DNA from: Pseudomonas lundensis | GTDB taxonomy: Bacteria > Pseudomonadota > Gammaproteobacteria > Pseudomonadales > Pseudomonadaceae | Direction of reading: 5' to 3' | NCBI RefSeq assembly: GCF_002269125.1 | Contig: NZ_NQKI01000025.1 | Location: 1-64,000 of the forward strand | Length of the DNA: 64,000 nucleotides | Shown: positions 24,256-33,228 of the stretch, piece by piece | How positions within the stretch are numbered: position 1 is the first letter of the stretch | Layout: the number at the start of each line of letters is the position of its first letter | Position numbers and translations under genes: made by a program | The notes under the pieces: model-generated | Seen by the model: only the letters and a program-made list of their open reading frames with translations | The model's database searches: none | Told to the model about the DNA's origin: nothing

Positions 24256-25683
24256 TTACAGGGTCAGGAAGCCGTCATAGAGCCCATAGGCCGCCACCAG
24301 GGCGCCGATGATCACGGCAGCAAAAATCACTTTTTCAATGTTGGTAAATACTTGTTGGCCTGTCTCGCGTTTAGCCTTGGCGAAGAAAATTGCGCCAGGT
24401 GCGTACAGCAGGGCCGAGAGCAGCAGGTATTTCAGGCCGCCGGCATACAACAGCCACACGGCATAGATCAGGGCGATACCGCCGATGATCAGGTCTTTCT
24501 TGCGTTCAGCCAGTGCGTTCTCGTAAGTCTCGCCGCGCACCGCCAGCAGCAGGCCATACGCTGCTGACCAGAGGTAAGGCACGAGGATCATTGAGGTCGC
24601 CAGGTAGATCAGCGACAGGTAAGTACTGGCCGAGAACAGGGTGATGACCAGGAACAGCTGCACCATGGCGTTGGTCAGCCACAACGCATTGACCGGTACA
24701 TGGTTGGCGTTTTCCTTTTTCAGGAAGGCCGGCATGGTGTGGTCCTTGGCGGCCGAGAACATGATTTCCGCGCACAGCAGGACCCACGACAGCAGGGCAC
24801 CCAACAGCGAGATGATCAAGCCGACACTGATCAGCACTGCACCCCAGTGACCGACCACATGCTCAAGCACGGCCGCCATTGAAGGGTTTTGCAGTTTGGC
24901 CAGTTCAGGCTGAGTCATGATCCCGAGCGACAGCACGTTCACCAGCACCAGCAACAGCAGCACGGTGATGAAGCCGATCACAGTGGCTTTACCCACGTCC
25001 GAACGCTTCTCGGCACGGGAAGAGAAGATGCTCGCGCCTTCGATACCGATGAACACCCACACGGTGACCAGCATCATGTTGCGCACCTGGTCCATCACGC
25101 TGCCCAGATCCGGGTTTTTCAGGCCCCAGATGTCACTGGTGAAAATGTCCAGTTTGAAGGCGAAGACGGCAATCAGAATGAACAGGATCAGCGGCACGAC
25201 CTTGGCAACCGTGGTCACCAGGTTGATGAACGCGGCTTCCTTGATACCGCGCAGGACGAGGAAGTGAACCGCCCATAGCAGGACCGACGCGCCGATGATC
25301 GCGGCCGGGGTGTTGCCTTCCCCAAAGATCGGGAAGAAATACCCCAGGGTGCTGAACAGCAACACGAAATAACCGACGTTGCCCAGCCAGGCACTGATCC
25401 AGTAACCCCAGGCTGACGAGAAACCCATGTAATCGCCAAAACCGGCCTTGGCGTAGGCGTAGACGCCACCGTCGAGGTCGGGTTTGCGGTTGGCCAGGGT
25501 CTGGAAGACAAAAGCGAGGGTCAGCATACCGACAGCGGTGATTGCCCATCCAATAAGAACGGCTCCAACATCGGCACTTGCTGCCATGTTTTGTGGCAGC
25601 GAAAAAATACCGCCGCCAATCATTGAGCCGACTACCAGAGCAACCAACGCACCCAATCGTAGTTTTCCGGGAGTATCAGACAT
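24256..25683 (-). CDS. arcD: Arginine/ornithine antiporter
   Basis: ArcD exchanges external arginine for internal ornithine across the inner membrane. The 475 residues have the APC-superfamily start LVALVVGSMIGGGIFSLPQN and about 12-13 hydrophobic segments. The start is ATG 25683 (MSDTPGKLRLGA). It is the first gene of arcDABC, with an ANR-like box upstream. A close paralogue lies divergently at 26141. Confidence 0.96.
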   Translation of the reverse strand: MSDTPGKLRLGALVALVVGSMIGGGIFSLPQNMAASADVGAVLIGWAITAVGMLTLAFVFQTLANRKPDLDGGVYAYAKAGFGDYMGFSSAWGYWISAWLGNVGYFVLLFSTLGYFFPIFGEGNTPAAIIGASVLLWAVHFLVLRGIKEAAFINLVTTVAKVVPLILFILIAVFAFKLDIFTSDIWGLKNPDLGSVMDQVRNMMLVTVWVFIGIEGASIFSSRAEKRSDVGKATVIGFITVLLLLVLVNVLSLGIMTQPELAKLQNPSMAAVLEHVVGHWGAVLISVGLIISLLGALLSWVLLCAEIMFSAAKDHTMPAFLKKENANHVPVNALWLTNAMVQLFLVITLFSASTYLSLIYLATSMILVPYLWSAAYGLLLAVRGETYENALAERKKDLIIGGIALIYAVWLLYAGGLKYLLLSALLYAPGAIFFAKAKRETGQQVFTNIEKVIFAAVIIGALVAAYGLYDGFLTL

Positions 25684-25746
25684 TTGTGTTGACTCCAATC
25701 TAGGAGAAGTGAGGCCTTACGTTAATTCCGTTGGTATTTCAGCCAT

Positions 25747-25760
25747 TTGACTTAGATCAG
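25747..25760 (-). promoter_or_regulatory. Candidate ANR box of arc operon
   Basis: TTGACTTAGATCAG matches the ANR/FNR consensus TTGAT-N4-ATCAA with two changes, 64 bases upstream of the arcD start. Known: ANR activates arcDABC under low oxygen in Pseudomonas. Confidence 0.65.
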
Positions 25761-25935
25761 GGCATTACTACATTCCATTGTTAGAAGCGGGGAAAGGTCG
25801 CAATCACGTATTATTTTGACGCTTCCCGAAAGGCCCACTCCAGAGGACTTAAAGGGTTTTAATACGCAACTTGCCGCGGGGTCGTGGAGATTGAAGCTAG
25901 TCACTATTTTCAATTTTGCAAATGTCACTTTCATG

Positions 25936-25957
25936 TTTCATGAGCCGCGGCATGAAA
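25936..25957. promoter_or_regulatory. Palindrome between the arcD paralogues
   Basis: TTTCATG at 25936-25942 and CATGAAA at 25951-25957 flank a CCGCGG palindrome, giving a 22-bp near-symmetric site midway between the divergent arcD genes. It may be an operator; no known consensus is recognised. Confidence 0.45.
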
Positions 25958-26140
25958 TTAAACCGTGATGTACATAAGGTGAATTTTTGAGGTTTCAATA
26001 GACATTCTTGCGATTAAAAAGAGGGGGCTTATTGCGCGGTACTAATAGACGTTTAACCGGTGCATATATTTAGTCAGTGAACATCTGTAGCCTGTGGCCT
26101 GTGTATCAAAAAATGTCCAAGACCGTATAAAGAGGTGGCG

Positions 26141-27568
26141 ATGACGCAACAAACCCAGAAGCTTCGGCTCAATGCTCTGATCGCGTTAGTCGTCGGTTCA
26201 ATGATTGGCGGCGGTATTTTTTCCCTGCCGCAAAACATTGCCGAACGGGCAGCGGGCGGGGCCGTGTTGATCGGATGGGCAATCACCGCCGTCGGCATGC
26301 TGGCATTGGCGTTCGTGTTTCAGACCCTGGCCAACCGCAAGCCGGAACTCGACTCGGGTGTCTACGCCTATGCCAAGGCTGGTTTTGGCGATTACATGGG
26401 CTTTTCGTCAGCCTGGGGTTACTGGATCAGTGCGTGGATGGGTAACGTCGGTTACTTCGTACTCTTGTTCAGTACGTTAGGGTATTTCGTGCCAATGTTC
26501 GGGCAGGGCAACACCCCCGTAGCCATTGGCTGCGCCTCGCTGTTGCTGTGGGGGGTGCACTTTCTGGTGCTGCGCGGCATCAAGGAAGCCGCGTTCATCA
26601 ACCAGTTGACCACCATCGCGAAAATCGTCCCGATTGTGATGTTCATCGTGTTGACTGGCGTGGCGTTCAAGGCCGACATTTTCACCCTGGATTTCTGGGG
26701 GACCGAAACCCCCAGCCTTGGCAGCGTGATGGACCAGGTGCGCAACATGATGCTGGTGACGGTGTTTGTGTTTATCGGCATCGAAGGCGCCAGTGTGTAT
26801 TCGGGACGCGCCGAAAAACGCTCCGACGTGGGCAAAGCCACGGTAATCGGCTTTCTGGGAGTGCTGGCGCTGCTGGTGCTGGTGAATGTGCTGTCGCTGG
26901 GGATCATGACTCAGCCGGAGCTGGCCAAACTGCAAAACCCGTCCATGGCTGGCGTGCTGAAACATGTGGTGGGGGAGTGGGGCGCGATCTTGATCAGTAT
27001 CGGGCTGGCCATCTCGTTGCTGGGTGCGCTGCTGTCGTGGGCGTTGTTATGCGCCGAGATCCTGTTTGCTACGGCCAAGGACAACACCATGCCGGCTTTC
27101 CTGAAAAAGGAAAACGCCAACCATGTACCGGTCAACGCGCTGTGGCTGACCAACAGCATGATCCAGATATTCCTGCTCATCACCCTCGTGTCCAAAGGGA
27201 CTTACACCAGCCTGATCTACCTGGCGTCGTCGATGATTCTGGTGCCTTACCTGTGGTCGGCGGCTTATTCGGTGTTGTTGTGCATCAAGGGCGAAACCTA
27301 CTCGCACGCCAGCCGCTCGCGGTTCAAAGACCTGTTGGTGGGGTTGATCGCCCTGGTTTACGCCATGTGGTTGCTGTATGCGGCGGGGCCCAAGTACTTG
27401 CTGCTCTCGGCGTTGCTGTACGCGCCCGGGGTGTTTTTCTTTGCCAAGGCCAAGCACGAACAGGGTGAGCCGCTGTTTGTGGCGGCAGAGCGGGCGATAT
27501 TCGGTGCTGTGGTGGTGGCTGCGCTGGCGGCGGCTTATGGGCTCTATGGCAGTGTGTTGACGTTGTAA
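26141..27568 (+). CDS. Second arginine/ornithine antiporter (ArcD paralogue)
   Basis: The 475-residue protein is nearly collinear with ArcD: same length, the same LRLNALIALVVGSMIGGGIF-type start and shared long blocks throughout (LANRKP, GFGDYMGFSSAWGYW, ASI/VYS differences). ATG 26141 follows AGAGGTGG. It faces away from arcDABC and has no partner genes, so it may take up arginine, or a related basic amino acid, under different control. Substrate assignment rests on similarity only. Confidence 0.93.
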   Translation: MTQQTQKLRLNALIALVVGSMIGGGIFSLPQNIAERAAGGAVLIGWAITAVGMLALAFVFQTLANRKPELDSGVYAYAKAGFGDYMGFSSAWGYWISAWMGNVGYFVLLFSTLGYFVPMFGQGNTPVAIGCASLLLWGVHFLVLRGIKEAAFINQLTTIAKIVPIVMFIVLTGVAFKADIFTLDFWGTETPSLGSVMDQVRNMMLVTVFVFIGIEGASVYSGRAEKRSDVGKATVIGFLGVLALLVLVNVLSLGIMTQPELAKLQNPSMAGVLKHVVGEWGAILISIGLAISLLGALLSWALLCAEILFATAKDNTMPAFLKKENANHVPVNALWLTNSMIQIFLLITLVSKGTYTSLIYLASSMILVPYLWSAAYSVLLCIKGETYSHASRSRFKDLLVGLIALVYAMWLLYAAGPKYLLLSALLYAPGVFFFAKAKHEQGEPLFVAAERAIFGAVVVAALAAAYGLYGSVLTL

Positions 27569-27617
27569 GAAAGATAAAGCCTTGGCCCGTGCGGGGCTGA
27601 ACCTGTGGAGCAGCCTT

Positions 27618-28019
27618 CTACAACGCTGGGGGTAAACGTTCCGGCCGGGACCAAATCCACGCATTGCCCAGGCCCATGCCGGCAATGGCCAGAAACAACG
27701 GCCATTGATGCTCAAGCACATACAGCATCAACCCCGCGCAGATCAGCATGCTGAGGGTGGCGCTGACTTTGGCTTTGCGTTGAATGATTTTCCCATTGCG
27801 CCAATTGCTCAGGATCGGGCCGAACAGGCGGTGGTTTTCCAGCCAGGCACTTAGCCGCGGCGAGCTTTTGGTTGCGGCCCAGGCCGCCAGTAATATGAAT
27901 TCGGTGGTCGGCAGCCCCGGCACCACAATGGCGACCAATCCGATACCCAGACTGACGTAGGCCAGCAAGCCGAAGAGGATTTGGGCTATTTTCGACGGGG
28001 ATTGAGTTTGGCGGGTCAT
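27618..28019 (-). CDS. YbaN family (DUF454) inner-membrane protein
   Basis: A 133-residue protein with the DUF454 signature: first span with LLAYVSLGIGLVAIVVPGLP, then TTEFILLAAWAATKSSPRL, HRLFGPIL and two further hydrophobic segments. The start chosen is ATG 28019 (MTRQTQSPSK). Role unknown; in many proteobacteria the family lies near iron or heme genes, and here it follows the heme oxygenase gene across a terminator. Confidence 0.85.
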   Translation of the reverse strand: MTRQTQSPSKIAQILFGLLAYVSLGIGLVAIVVPGLPTTEFILLAAWAATKSSPRLSAWLENHRLFGPILSNWRNGKIIQRKAKVSATLSMLICAGLMLYVLEHQWPLFLAIAGMGLGNAWIWSRPERLPPAL

Positions 28020-28030
28020 AAGCTCAAGAC

Positions 28031-28068
28031 GCAAAAAAGAGTGCTCGGCCAGCGCGCGCCGACCGAGC
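28031..28068 (-). terminator. Terminator after heme oxygenase gene
   Basis: On the minus strand, GCTCGGTCGGC-GCGC-GCTGGCCGAGC is followed by ACTCTTTTTTGCG, an intrinsic terminator ending the heme gene cluster. Confidence 0.8.
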
Positions 28069-28077
28069 GGGTCTAGC

Positions 28078-28686
28078 TTAAGCCAGTTCTGGCTGAGCAG
28101 CGTAGGCGTGTTCCAGTAATACGGTGAAACGCTCGAAAGCGGCTACTGCACCTTGGTCTAGATCGGCCTCTTCTTCGGCGCTCAGTTGCAGGCTATCAAG
28201 GGTTTTGACGAAGCTTTTCCAGCCTTCGGCGCGGCCACCGGCTGGCTCGCCCAGGTGACGGGCGCCGAAGGTTTCGCTCAGTTCCAGTGCCACGGCACGT
28301 TTGATCAGGAAGGCGGCGCCCAGCTTGGAACCTTCCGATACAAAGAGCCAGCCCAGTGCTTGTGCCTTGCTTGGCGCGTTCACCGCGCCCGCGACAGGGG
28401 CCGGGACGTCTGTGTTGAGGTCAGCGAGGTCAGCTTTGGCTTGCTCTGCGCGGCACCGTGCAGGCAAGTCCGGGACGATTTCTTGGAGGGCCGGGTCGGT
28501 GTACAGCGCTTGCAGCTCTGATTGAAAGAGGTATTGAGCCACTACAAAACGGGCAAAGTTTTCCCGTGTCTCAAAGGGCTTGTGGGCCTTGACCAGCGCG
28601 TCGAGTTTTTGATGAGGCTCGTTGGTGATCTGGTTCAGGCGTTGTGAACGCAGGGCAGGACGCTGTGCAGTGTCTTGGGAGGTCAT
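28078..28686 (-). CDS. hemO: Biliverdin-producing heme oxygenase
   Basis: The enzyme opens the heme ring to biliverdin, CO and free iron, using heme taken up as an iron source. The 202 residues, from ATG 28686 (MTSQDTAQRPALR), carry the proximal-His region NEPHQKLDALVKAHKPF and the distal-helix GWLFVSEGSKLGAAFLIKRA with the Gly-rich turn. It lies 112 bases after the TonB-dependent heme receptor gene with a terminator between, so it may have its own promoter as well. Length and residues fit P. aeruginosa HemO (PigA). Confidence 0.92.
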   Translation of the reverse strand: MTSQDTAQRPALRSQRLNQITNEPHQKLDALVKAHKPFETRENFARFVVAQYLFQSELQALYTDPALQEIVPDLPARCRAEQAKADLADLNTDVPAPVAGAVNAPSKAQALGWLFVSEGSKLGAAFLIKRAVALELSETFGARHLGEPAGGRAEGWKSFVKTLDSLQLSAEEEADLDQGAVAAFERFTVLLEHAYAAQPELA

Positions 28687-28748
28687 GAAGATGTCCTTGA
28701 GAATGAGATGCGCTTGGTAACTAGACGAACAAGAAGACGCGTGACAGT

Positions 28749-28790
28749 AAAAAATCCTCACTGCTCAGTGAAAAACACCGCGCAGTGAGG
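28749..28790 (-). terminator. Terminator after heme receptor gene
   Basis: CCTCACTG (28756-28763) and CAGTGAGG (28783-28790) form an 8-bp stem; on the minus strand ATTTTTTAC follows. Confidence 0.8.
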
Positions 28791-28798
28791 AGGCTGGC

Positions 28799-31402
28799 TC
28801 AGATGTCCCAGGCCAGGTTGATCGCGAAGTTGCGGCCCGGCTGAGTCAGGCGATCGAGGTTGGCCGGGTTCACGGTGGACGCTTCACCCACCCCGTCGTA
28901 GCTGCGTACGTCATCCCACAGCCAGTATTTCTTGTTGGTCAGGTTGTACACGCCTGCGCTGACGGTCACGTCACGGGTCACTTTGTAGTAGGCGCTCACG
29001 TCCACAATCCCGAACCCCGGGGTTTCGAATCGCTTGCCCTGAATGTCTGGCGCCTTGAAGGCCGTGTCGTCGATGCGGTCTTTTTTCTTGACCAGCGTCC
29101 AGCTCACCAGGCCGCCGTAGTTGTCGCGGTCATACCCGAGGCCAAACACACCGGTCAGTGGGTTGACGCTGTTGAGCGGCTGGCCGTTGTCGTCGTTGCG
29201 GCCATAGGCGTAAGCAATCGAACCTTTGGTGTACAGACCACGCGGTGCACCGAAGGCGTCCAGTTGCAACTGGCCTTTGAGTTCGATGCCCTTGATGGTG
29301 GCGTGCTTGATATTGCGGCTCTGGAAGCTGTTCAGGTCATAGCCGGGAGTGACGTTGTCTTCATCGATGAAGTCGCGGTATTTGTTGTAGAACACAGCCA
29401 GGTCAAACGAGCCTTCGTCGAAATTGCCGCGCAGGCCGGTTTCGTAGCTTTTGCTTTTTTCCGGTTCAAGGTTCGGGTTGGGCTCGACGACGTAGCCTTC
29501 CTGCAGGTTTTCGAAACGGCCATACAGCGCTTTGGCGGTTGGCGTGCGGAAGCCTTCGGAGTATTGGCCGAACCAGGTGTAGTGGTCGTTGAACGCGTAG
29601 GTCACGCCCAGTTTTGGCGAAAGGCGATGCCAGGTTTTTTCAGGGTCGCTGACAGAGTACTTGCCATCCGGGTTTACTGCGTTCAGGAACTCCTGGGTGA
29701 TTTTGGGCTTGAGGCGCGTGTAGTCGTAGCGTACGCCGGGCATGAACGTCCATTGGTTCCAACTGATTTCATCCTGTGCAAACAGGCTGTAGGTGTCGAT
29801 GGTCGGGTCCGGGAAGTCGCTGACTTTGGCGAACACATCGCCTTTGGCCGTGCTCAGCGCGCCCACTGCTGCGCAGTTCCTCCCGACAGCAAGGCACACC
29901 GCGCTGCCGGAACGCGAGCCGGTGACTTTGTCGTGTTTGACAGTGGTGCCGTAGGTCAGCAAATGGTCGGTCGGGCCGACCGCGAAGGCTTTGTCGAACT
30001 GTGCATCGAACACCCATTGCTGCTCTTTATAGCGGGTGTCGCGGGTGCGGTACACGTCGCGACTAAACGGGAAGTAGCGCTCTTCGGTGCTCTGGTCGGT
30101 CTTGGCCACTTGATAGTTCAGGCTCAGCTTGCCGTGGTCAGCTAGCAGGCTGTCCAGCGCGAAGGTGTTCTCAAGGCCAAAACGCTCGCGGGTGACGGTG
30201 TCAGTGCCGTTGCGCGACTTGTACATGCCCATCGGTACGCCGTAGTTAAACGGGCCACCGACCACGCTTTTCAAGTTGATGTCGCGTTCGTCCCGGTAGT
30301 TTTCGTAAGTAAACGCCAGGCGGTCGTCATCGTTGTAGTTCCAGCCAGCCTTGGCCAAGACGTTGGTGGTGTTCACGTCTTCAGGGTTGGCCGCAGTGCG
30401 GTTCAGGCCGGTGCCGCCGTGGTTGCCATAGGATTCGGTTTCGTGGCCGTCCCGGCGGCTCACATGCAGCAAACCGTCGAACTGGTCGGCACGGCCTGCC
30501 ACGGTGGCGGACTTGAGCCAGCTGCGGTCGGCCGAGCTGTAACCGGTCTTCAGGCGTGCGCCTGCATCCTGACCCGGTTTGATGATGTCGTCCGGGTTGA
30601 GGGTGAAGTAGCTCACCGCGCCGCCGATGGCATTGCTGCCGTACAGCACCGAGGCCGGGCCGCGCAGAATTTCAACACGCTTGACGATCTCCGGGTCGAC
30701 GTAATTACGCTGGGTTTTAGCGAACGGGCCGTTGAAGAACGAGTTGGGGATTTCAACGCCATCGACCTGCGTCAGAATCCGGTCACCGTCGATGCCGCGA
30801 ATGTTGTAACCGCTGATGCCTCCGCGCAGGCCGCCTCCGCCCACGGACACGCCCGGTTCATAGCGCACCAGTTCCTTGATGGTGTTGACGTTCTGACGGT
30901 CGAGTTCTTCGCGGTCATGCACGGTCACGGTGCTGGGCACGCTGATGACGTCTTGCGCCTGGCGCGTGGCGCTGATGGTCACTTGCTGCAAGGCGAGGGT
31001 GCCGCTGCCGGGGGCGCGTTTTTCGAGGACGATGTTATTGCCGCCCAGTTTGCGATAGCCCAAATTGGTGCCGATCAACAGACGGTCCAGGGCTTTTTCT
31101 GCTGGCAGAGACCCGCGTACACCCGGGGAAGAAACGTTCTGCCCCAGCTCTGCCGGCAAACCGACTTGCCAGCCAGTGACCGCCGTAAAGTCGTTGAGCG
31201 CAGCCACCAGCGGTTGCTGGGAAATCGCAAATTTATAATTGCCCACAGCGCGGCTTTCAGATGGCGTATCGGTCGCAGCTATTGCCGGAACGGCATGTAC
31301 GCCAGCCATCAGCAGGGCGACGGTCAACAACGACAAAGTACGCGAGTGCGTAGGGCGGGTGCGACCCTTGGATGAAGACCGGCTGTTGAAACGTGTGGGC
31401 AT
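28799..31402 (-). CDS. TonB-dependent heme receptor with signalling domain
   Basis: An 867-residue outer-membrane protein: long signal region (about residues 1-43), an N-terminal signalling STN domain (about 52-125), a plug with a TonB-box-like LQQVTISATR, GVSVGGG and VEILRGPASVLYGSNAIGGA, and a beta barrel ending in the outer-membrane motif NFAINLAWDI. The barrel holds FRTP and NPNL, the motif pair of heme receptors such as HemR and PhuR. The STN domain means that substrate binding signals to the adjacent FecR-like protein and sigma factor. Next to the heme oxygenase gene, this fits a Bordetella BhuR-like receptor; no hemophore gene is nearby. Confidence 0.93.
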   Translation of the reverse strand: MPTRFNSRSSSKGRTRPTHSRTLSLLTVALLMAGVHAVPAIAATDTPSESRAVGNYKFAISQQPLVAALNDFTAVTGWQVGLPAELGQNVSSPGVRGSLPAEKALDRLLIGTNLGYRKLGGNNIVLEKRAPGSGTLALQQVTISATRQAQDVISVPSTVTVHDREELDRQNVNTIKELVRYEPGVSVGGGGLRGGISGYNIRGIDGDRILTQVDGVEIPNSFFNGPFAKTQRNYVDPEIVKRVEILRGPASVLYGSNAIGGAVSYFTLNPDDIIKPGQDAGARLKTGYSSADRSWLKSATVAGRADQFDGLLHVSRRDGHETESYGNHGGTGLNRTAANPEDVNTTNVLAKAGWNYNDDDRLAFTYENYRDERDINLKSVVGGPFNYGVPMGMYKSRNGTDTVTRERFGLENTFALDSLLADHGKLSLNYQVAKTDQSTEERYFPFSRDVYRTRDTRYKEQQWVFDAQFDKAFAVGPTDHLLTYGTTVKHDKVTGSRSGSAVCLAVGRNCAAVGALSTAKGDVFAKVSDFPDPTIDTYSLFAQDEISWNQWTFMPGVRYDYTRLKPKITQEFLNAVNPDGKYSVSDPEKTWHRLSPKLGVTYAFNDHYTWFGQYSEGFRTPTAKALYGRFENLQEGYVVEPNPNLEPEKSKSYETGLRGNFDEGSFDLAVFYNKYRDFIDEDNVTPGYDLNSFQSRNIKHATIKGIELKGQLQLDAFGAPRGLYTKGSIAYAYGRNDDNGQPLNSVNPLTGVFGLGYDRDNYGGLVSWTLVKKKDRIDDTAFKAPDIQGKRFETPGFGIVDVSAYYKVTRDVTVSAGVYNLTNKKYWLWDDVRSYDGVGEASTVNPANLDRLTQPGRNFAINLAWDI

Positions 31403-31520
31403 TGATAGCGCTCCGTGGTGAACGACTCTTATAGTTGCGAAGCTGACTCAAAATGCGAATCAGTTGCATTGACTAAAACGAGACGTATGACCTTGGGCTA
31501 TCGCGTAAAAAAAACTGTAT

Positions 31521-32489
31521 TCAGTTGAAAATAACCAGTGCCGGGAATTCGGAGAGGCTGGACGAGGTGATGTGGGCGAGGGAGCGGACGATGTCCAGAG
31601 GCTGGTCCAGACGGTAATTGCCTGTCACTGCGACGCTGGCCAGTTGCTCGTTATTGTTGACGATCCAGCCGGGGTAATAGCGCCGCACTTCATCCAGCAC
31701 TTTGCTCATGGGGCAATTTTCAAACACCAGTCGTCCCTGAACCCACGCCAGATCGGTTTGCTGATTGAGCTTGACCGGTTGGCCAAAACCATTGGGGCCG
31801 ATACTCACACTGTTACCGGCAGACAACCGCATCTGCGTGCCAATGCTGTTCATGCGTAAATCGACATCACCCCGTTGTACGCGTACTTGAGCCTGCCCGT
31901 TGAGGTAGCTGACGGCGAAAGCAGTGTCGCGCACGCTGACGCGCACCGGCCCGGCATCGAGAACCAGCGGGCGTTCAAGATTGGCTGGCACCTCGAAAAA
32001 TGCTTCGCCCTGATACAACCGCGCATTACTTTGCGCATTGATCCTGTCGCTGGAGAACGCCGAATTGGTGTTGAGCAACACTTTTGAACCGTCTTCCAGC
32101 TCCAGGTGCTGGCGCTCGCCCACCACGGTCAAGTGATCGGCCTGCAAGCGCAATGGCACATTGCTGTAACTGCCCACAGCAATGACCAGTACCGCGGCAG
32201 TGGCCACGTGCTTCCAGTGACGGCCAATACGTCGCAACAGCGTAGGCGCACGCCGGGTGTTCAGGGTACGTGCCGCTTCAATCAGCGGCTGGCTGTTCCA
32301 TGCGGCATTGGCTTTGGCAAACGCTTGGGCATGGGCCGGATCTGCCTTGAGCCACATTTGGAACGCTGCTTTTTCGGACGCGTCGGCACACTCCAGGGTG
32401 ATCAGCCAGTCCAGCGCCTGATCCATGGCGCTGTCTTGCAGAGCATCCTGCGCCAGTTCCGGCACGGCAGGGGGTGGAGTGTCCTTCAC
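31521..32489 (-). CDS. FecR-family anti-sigma factor
   Basis: The 322-residue protein has an N-terminal cytoplasmic domain (ALDWLITLECADASEKAAF; FxxWLxxDPxHAxAF pattern), one membrane span near residues 95-112 and a periplasmic FecR domain (DGSKVLLNTNSAFSSD, GEAFFEV, VRDTAFAVS). It carries the signal from the STN domain of the heme receptor to the ECF sigma factor encoded just upstream. It is 104 bases from the sigma gene and 118 from the receptor gene. Confidence 0.94.
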   Translation of the reverse strand: MKDTPPPAVPELAQDALQDSAMDQALDWLITLECADASEKAAFQMWLKADPAHAQAFAKANAAWNSQPLIEAARTLNTRRAPTLLRRIGRHWKHVATAAVLVIAVGSYSNVPLRLQADHLTVVGERQHLELEDGSKVLLNTNSAFSSDRINAQSNARLYQGEAFFEVPANLERPLVLDAGPVRVSVRDTAFAVSYLNGQAQVRVQRGDVDLRMNSIGTQMRLSAGNSVSIGPNGFGQPVKLNQQTDLAWVQGRLVFENCPMSKVLDEVRRYYPGWIVNNNEQLASVAVTGNYRLDQPLDIVRSLAHITSSSLSEFPALVIFN

Positions 32490-32593
32490 GGGTGATCCTT
32501 GGCAGTCTCAGGCACAGTGTTGTTCAACGTCTCGGAATCCATGGCGTGAAAGCTGCCATATCGGAATTTTCTTACGGGTGTGTCCCGGCAAGA

Positions 32594-33112
32594 TTACGGC
32601 CGATTGATTCGATCGGCTACCCCGACACAGATTGCCATGATCAGTTTGAGTTCCTTTTGAACCGTGCTCAGAGACACCTCAAGCGCCTGGGCGATCTCCT
32701 GGTAACTGCAACCATGCAGGCGACTGAGTATGAAAATCCGCTGCTGGCGTGCGCTTAGCTGGCTAAGGCTCACACTCAAACGCTCCAGTAGTTGTGCGGC
32801 TTGATGGGCTTCTTCGGGGGTGCTGAGAGAGGAAGGGACGCCTTCGATGACGTCGGTGGGCACGTCTTCGAGCACCGTACGCGACTGAATGCGCCGCGAG
32901 CGCAGGTGGTCGAGTGCCAGGTTGCGTGCGGTCTGGAACACAAACGGCTCAAGATGCTCGACCGTGCGTTCGTTCAACGCGCGGGTGACGCGCAGGTAAG
33001 TCTCGTGCAACAGGTCCTCAGCGGTACTCGGGTTGTTGACCATGCGCTGCAAGGTGCGCAACAGGATCACCCGTTGCGTCAGGAAGACGTGATTGAAGTG
33101 GGACTGACTCAC
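32594..33112 (-). CDS. ECF sigma factor for heme uptake
   Basis: A 172-residue FecI-type sigma factor: region 2 with NPSTAEDLLHETYLRV and EPFVFQTARNLALDHLRSRR, region 4 with LSARQQRIFILSRLHGCSYQ and the recognition helix EVSLSTVQKELK. It probably activates the heme receptor gene when heme binds at the surface. A Fur box upstream makes its synthesis iron-dependent. Comparable to HurI of Bordetella; exact orthology is not shown. Confidence 0.94.
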   Translation of the reverse strand: MSQSHFNHVFLTQRVILLRTLQRMVNNPSTAEDLLHETYLRVTRALNERTVEHLEPFVFQTARNLALDHLRSRRIQSRTVLEDVPTDVIEGVPSSLSTPEEAHQAAQLLERLSVSLSQLSARQQRIFILSRLHGCSYQEIAQALEVSLSTVQKELKLIMAICVGVADRINRP

Positions 33113-33136
33113 AGCACTACCAGACCAGATATTAGC

Positions 33137-33155
33137 GAATGATAATGCTTATCAT
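33137..33155 (-). promoter_or_regulatory. Fur box upstream of heme ECF sigma gene
   Basis: GAATGATAATGCTTATCAT matches the Fur consensus GATAATGATAATCATTATC at most positions and lies 25 bases before the sigma-factor start, so iron repression is expected. Confidence 0.85.
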
Positions 33156-33228
33156 CTATGGGCTGGGTCAAGCGCTGTTTTTGTTACCGGCCGTTTAAGC
33201 GGCCAATAACGCCAGCAGCGCTGCGGGT

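Larger units (their letters stand above)
25684..26140. other. Intergenic region between the two arcD genes
   Basis: These 457 bases are AT-richer than their surroundings and carry control signals for both directions, including the ANR-like box near arcD and a palindrome at 25936. I see no gene in them. The A/T-rich segment 25970-26130 probably holds the promoter of the rightward arcD copy. Confidence 0.6.

Noticed and set aside
28799..31402. HasR assignment for the heme receptor
   Set aside because: No hasA hemophore or type I secretion genes nearby; the STN domain with an ECF/FecR pair fits a BhuR-like system equally well, so no symbol was given.
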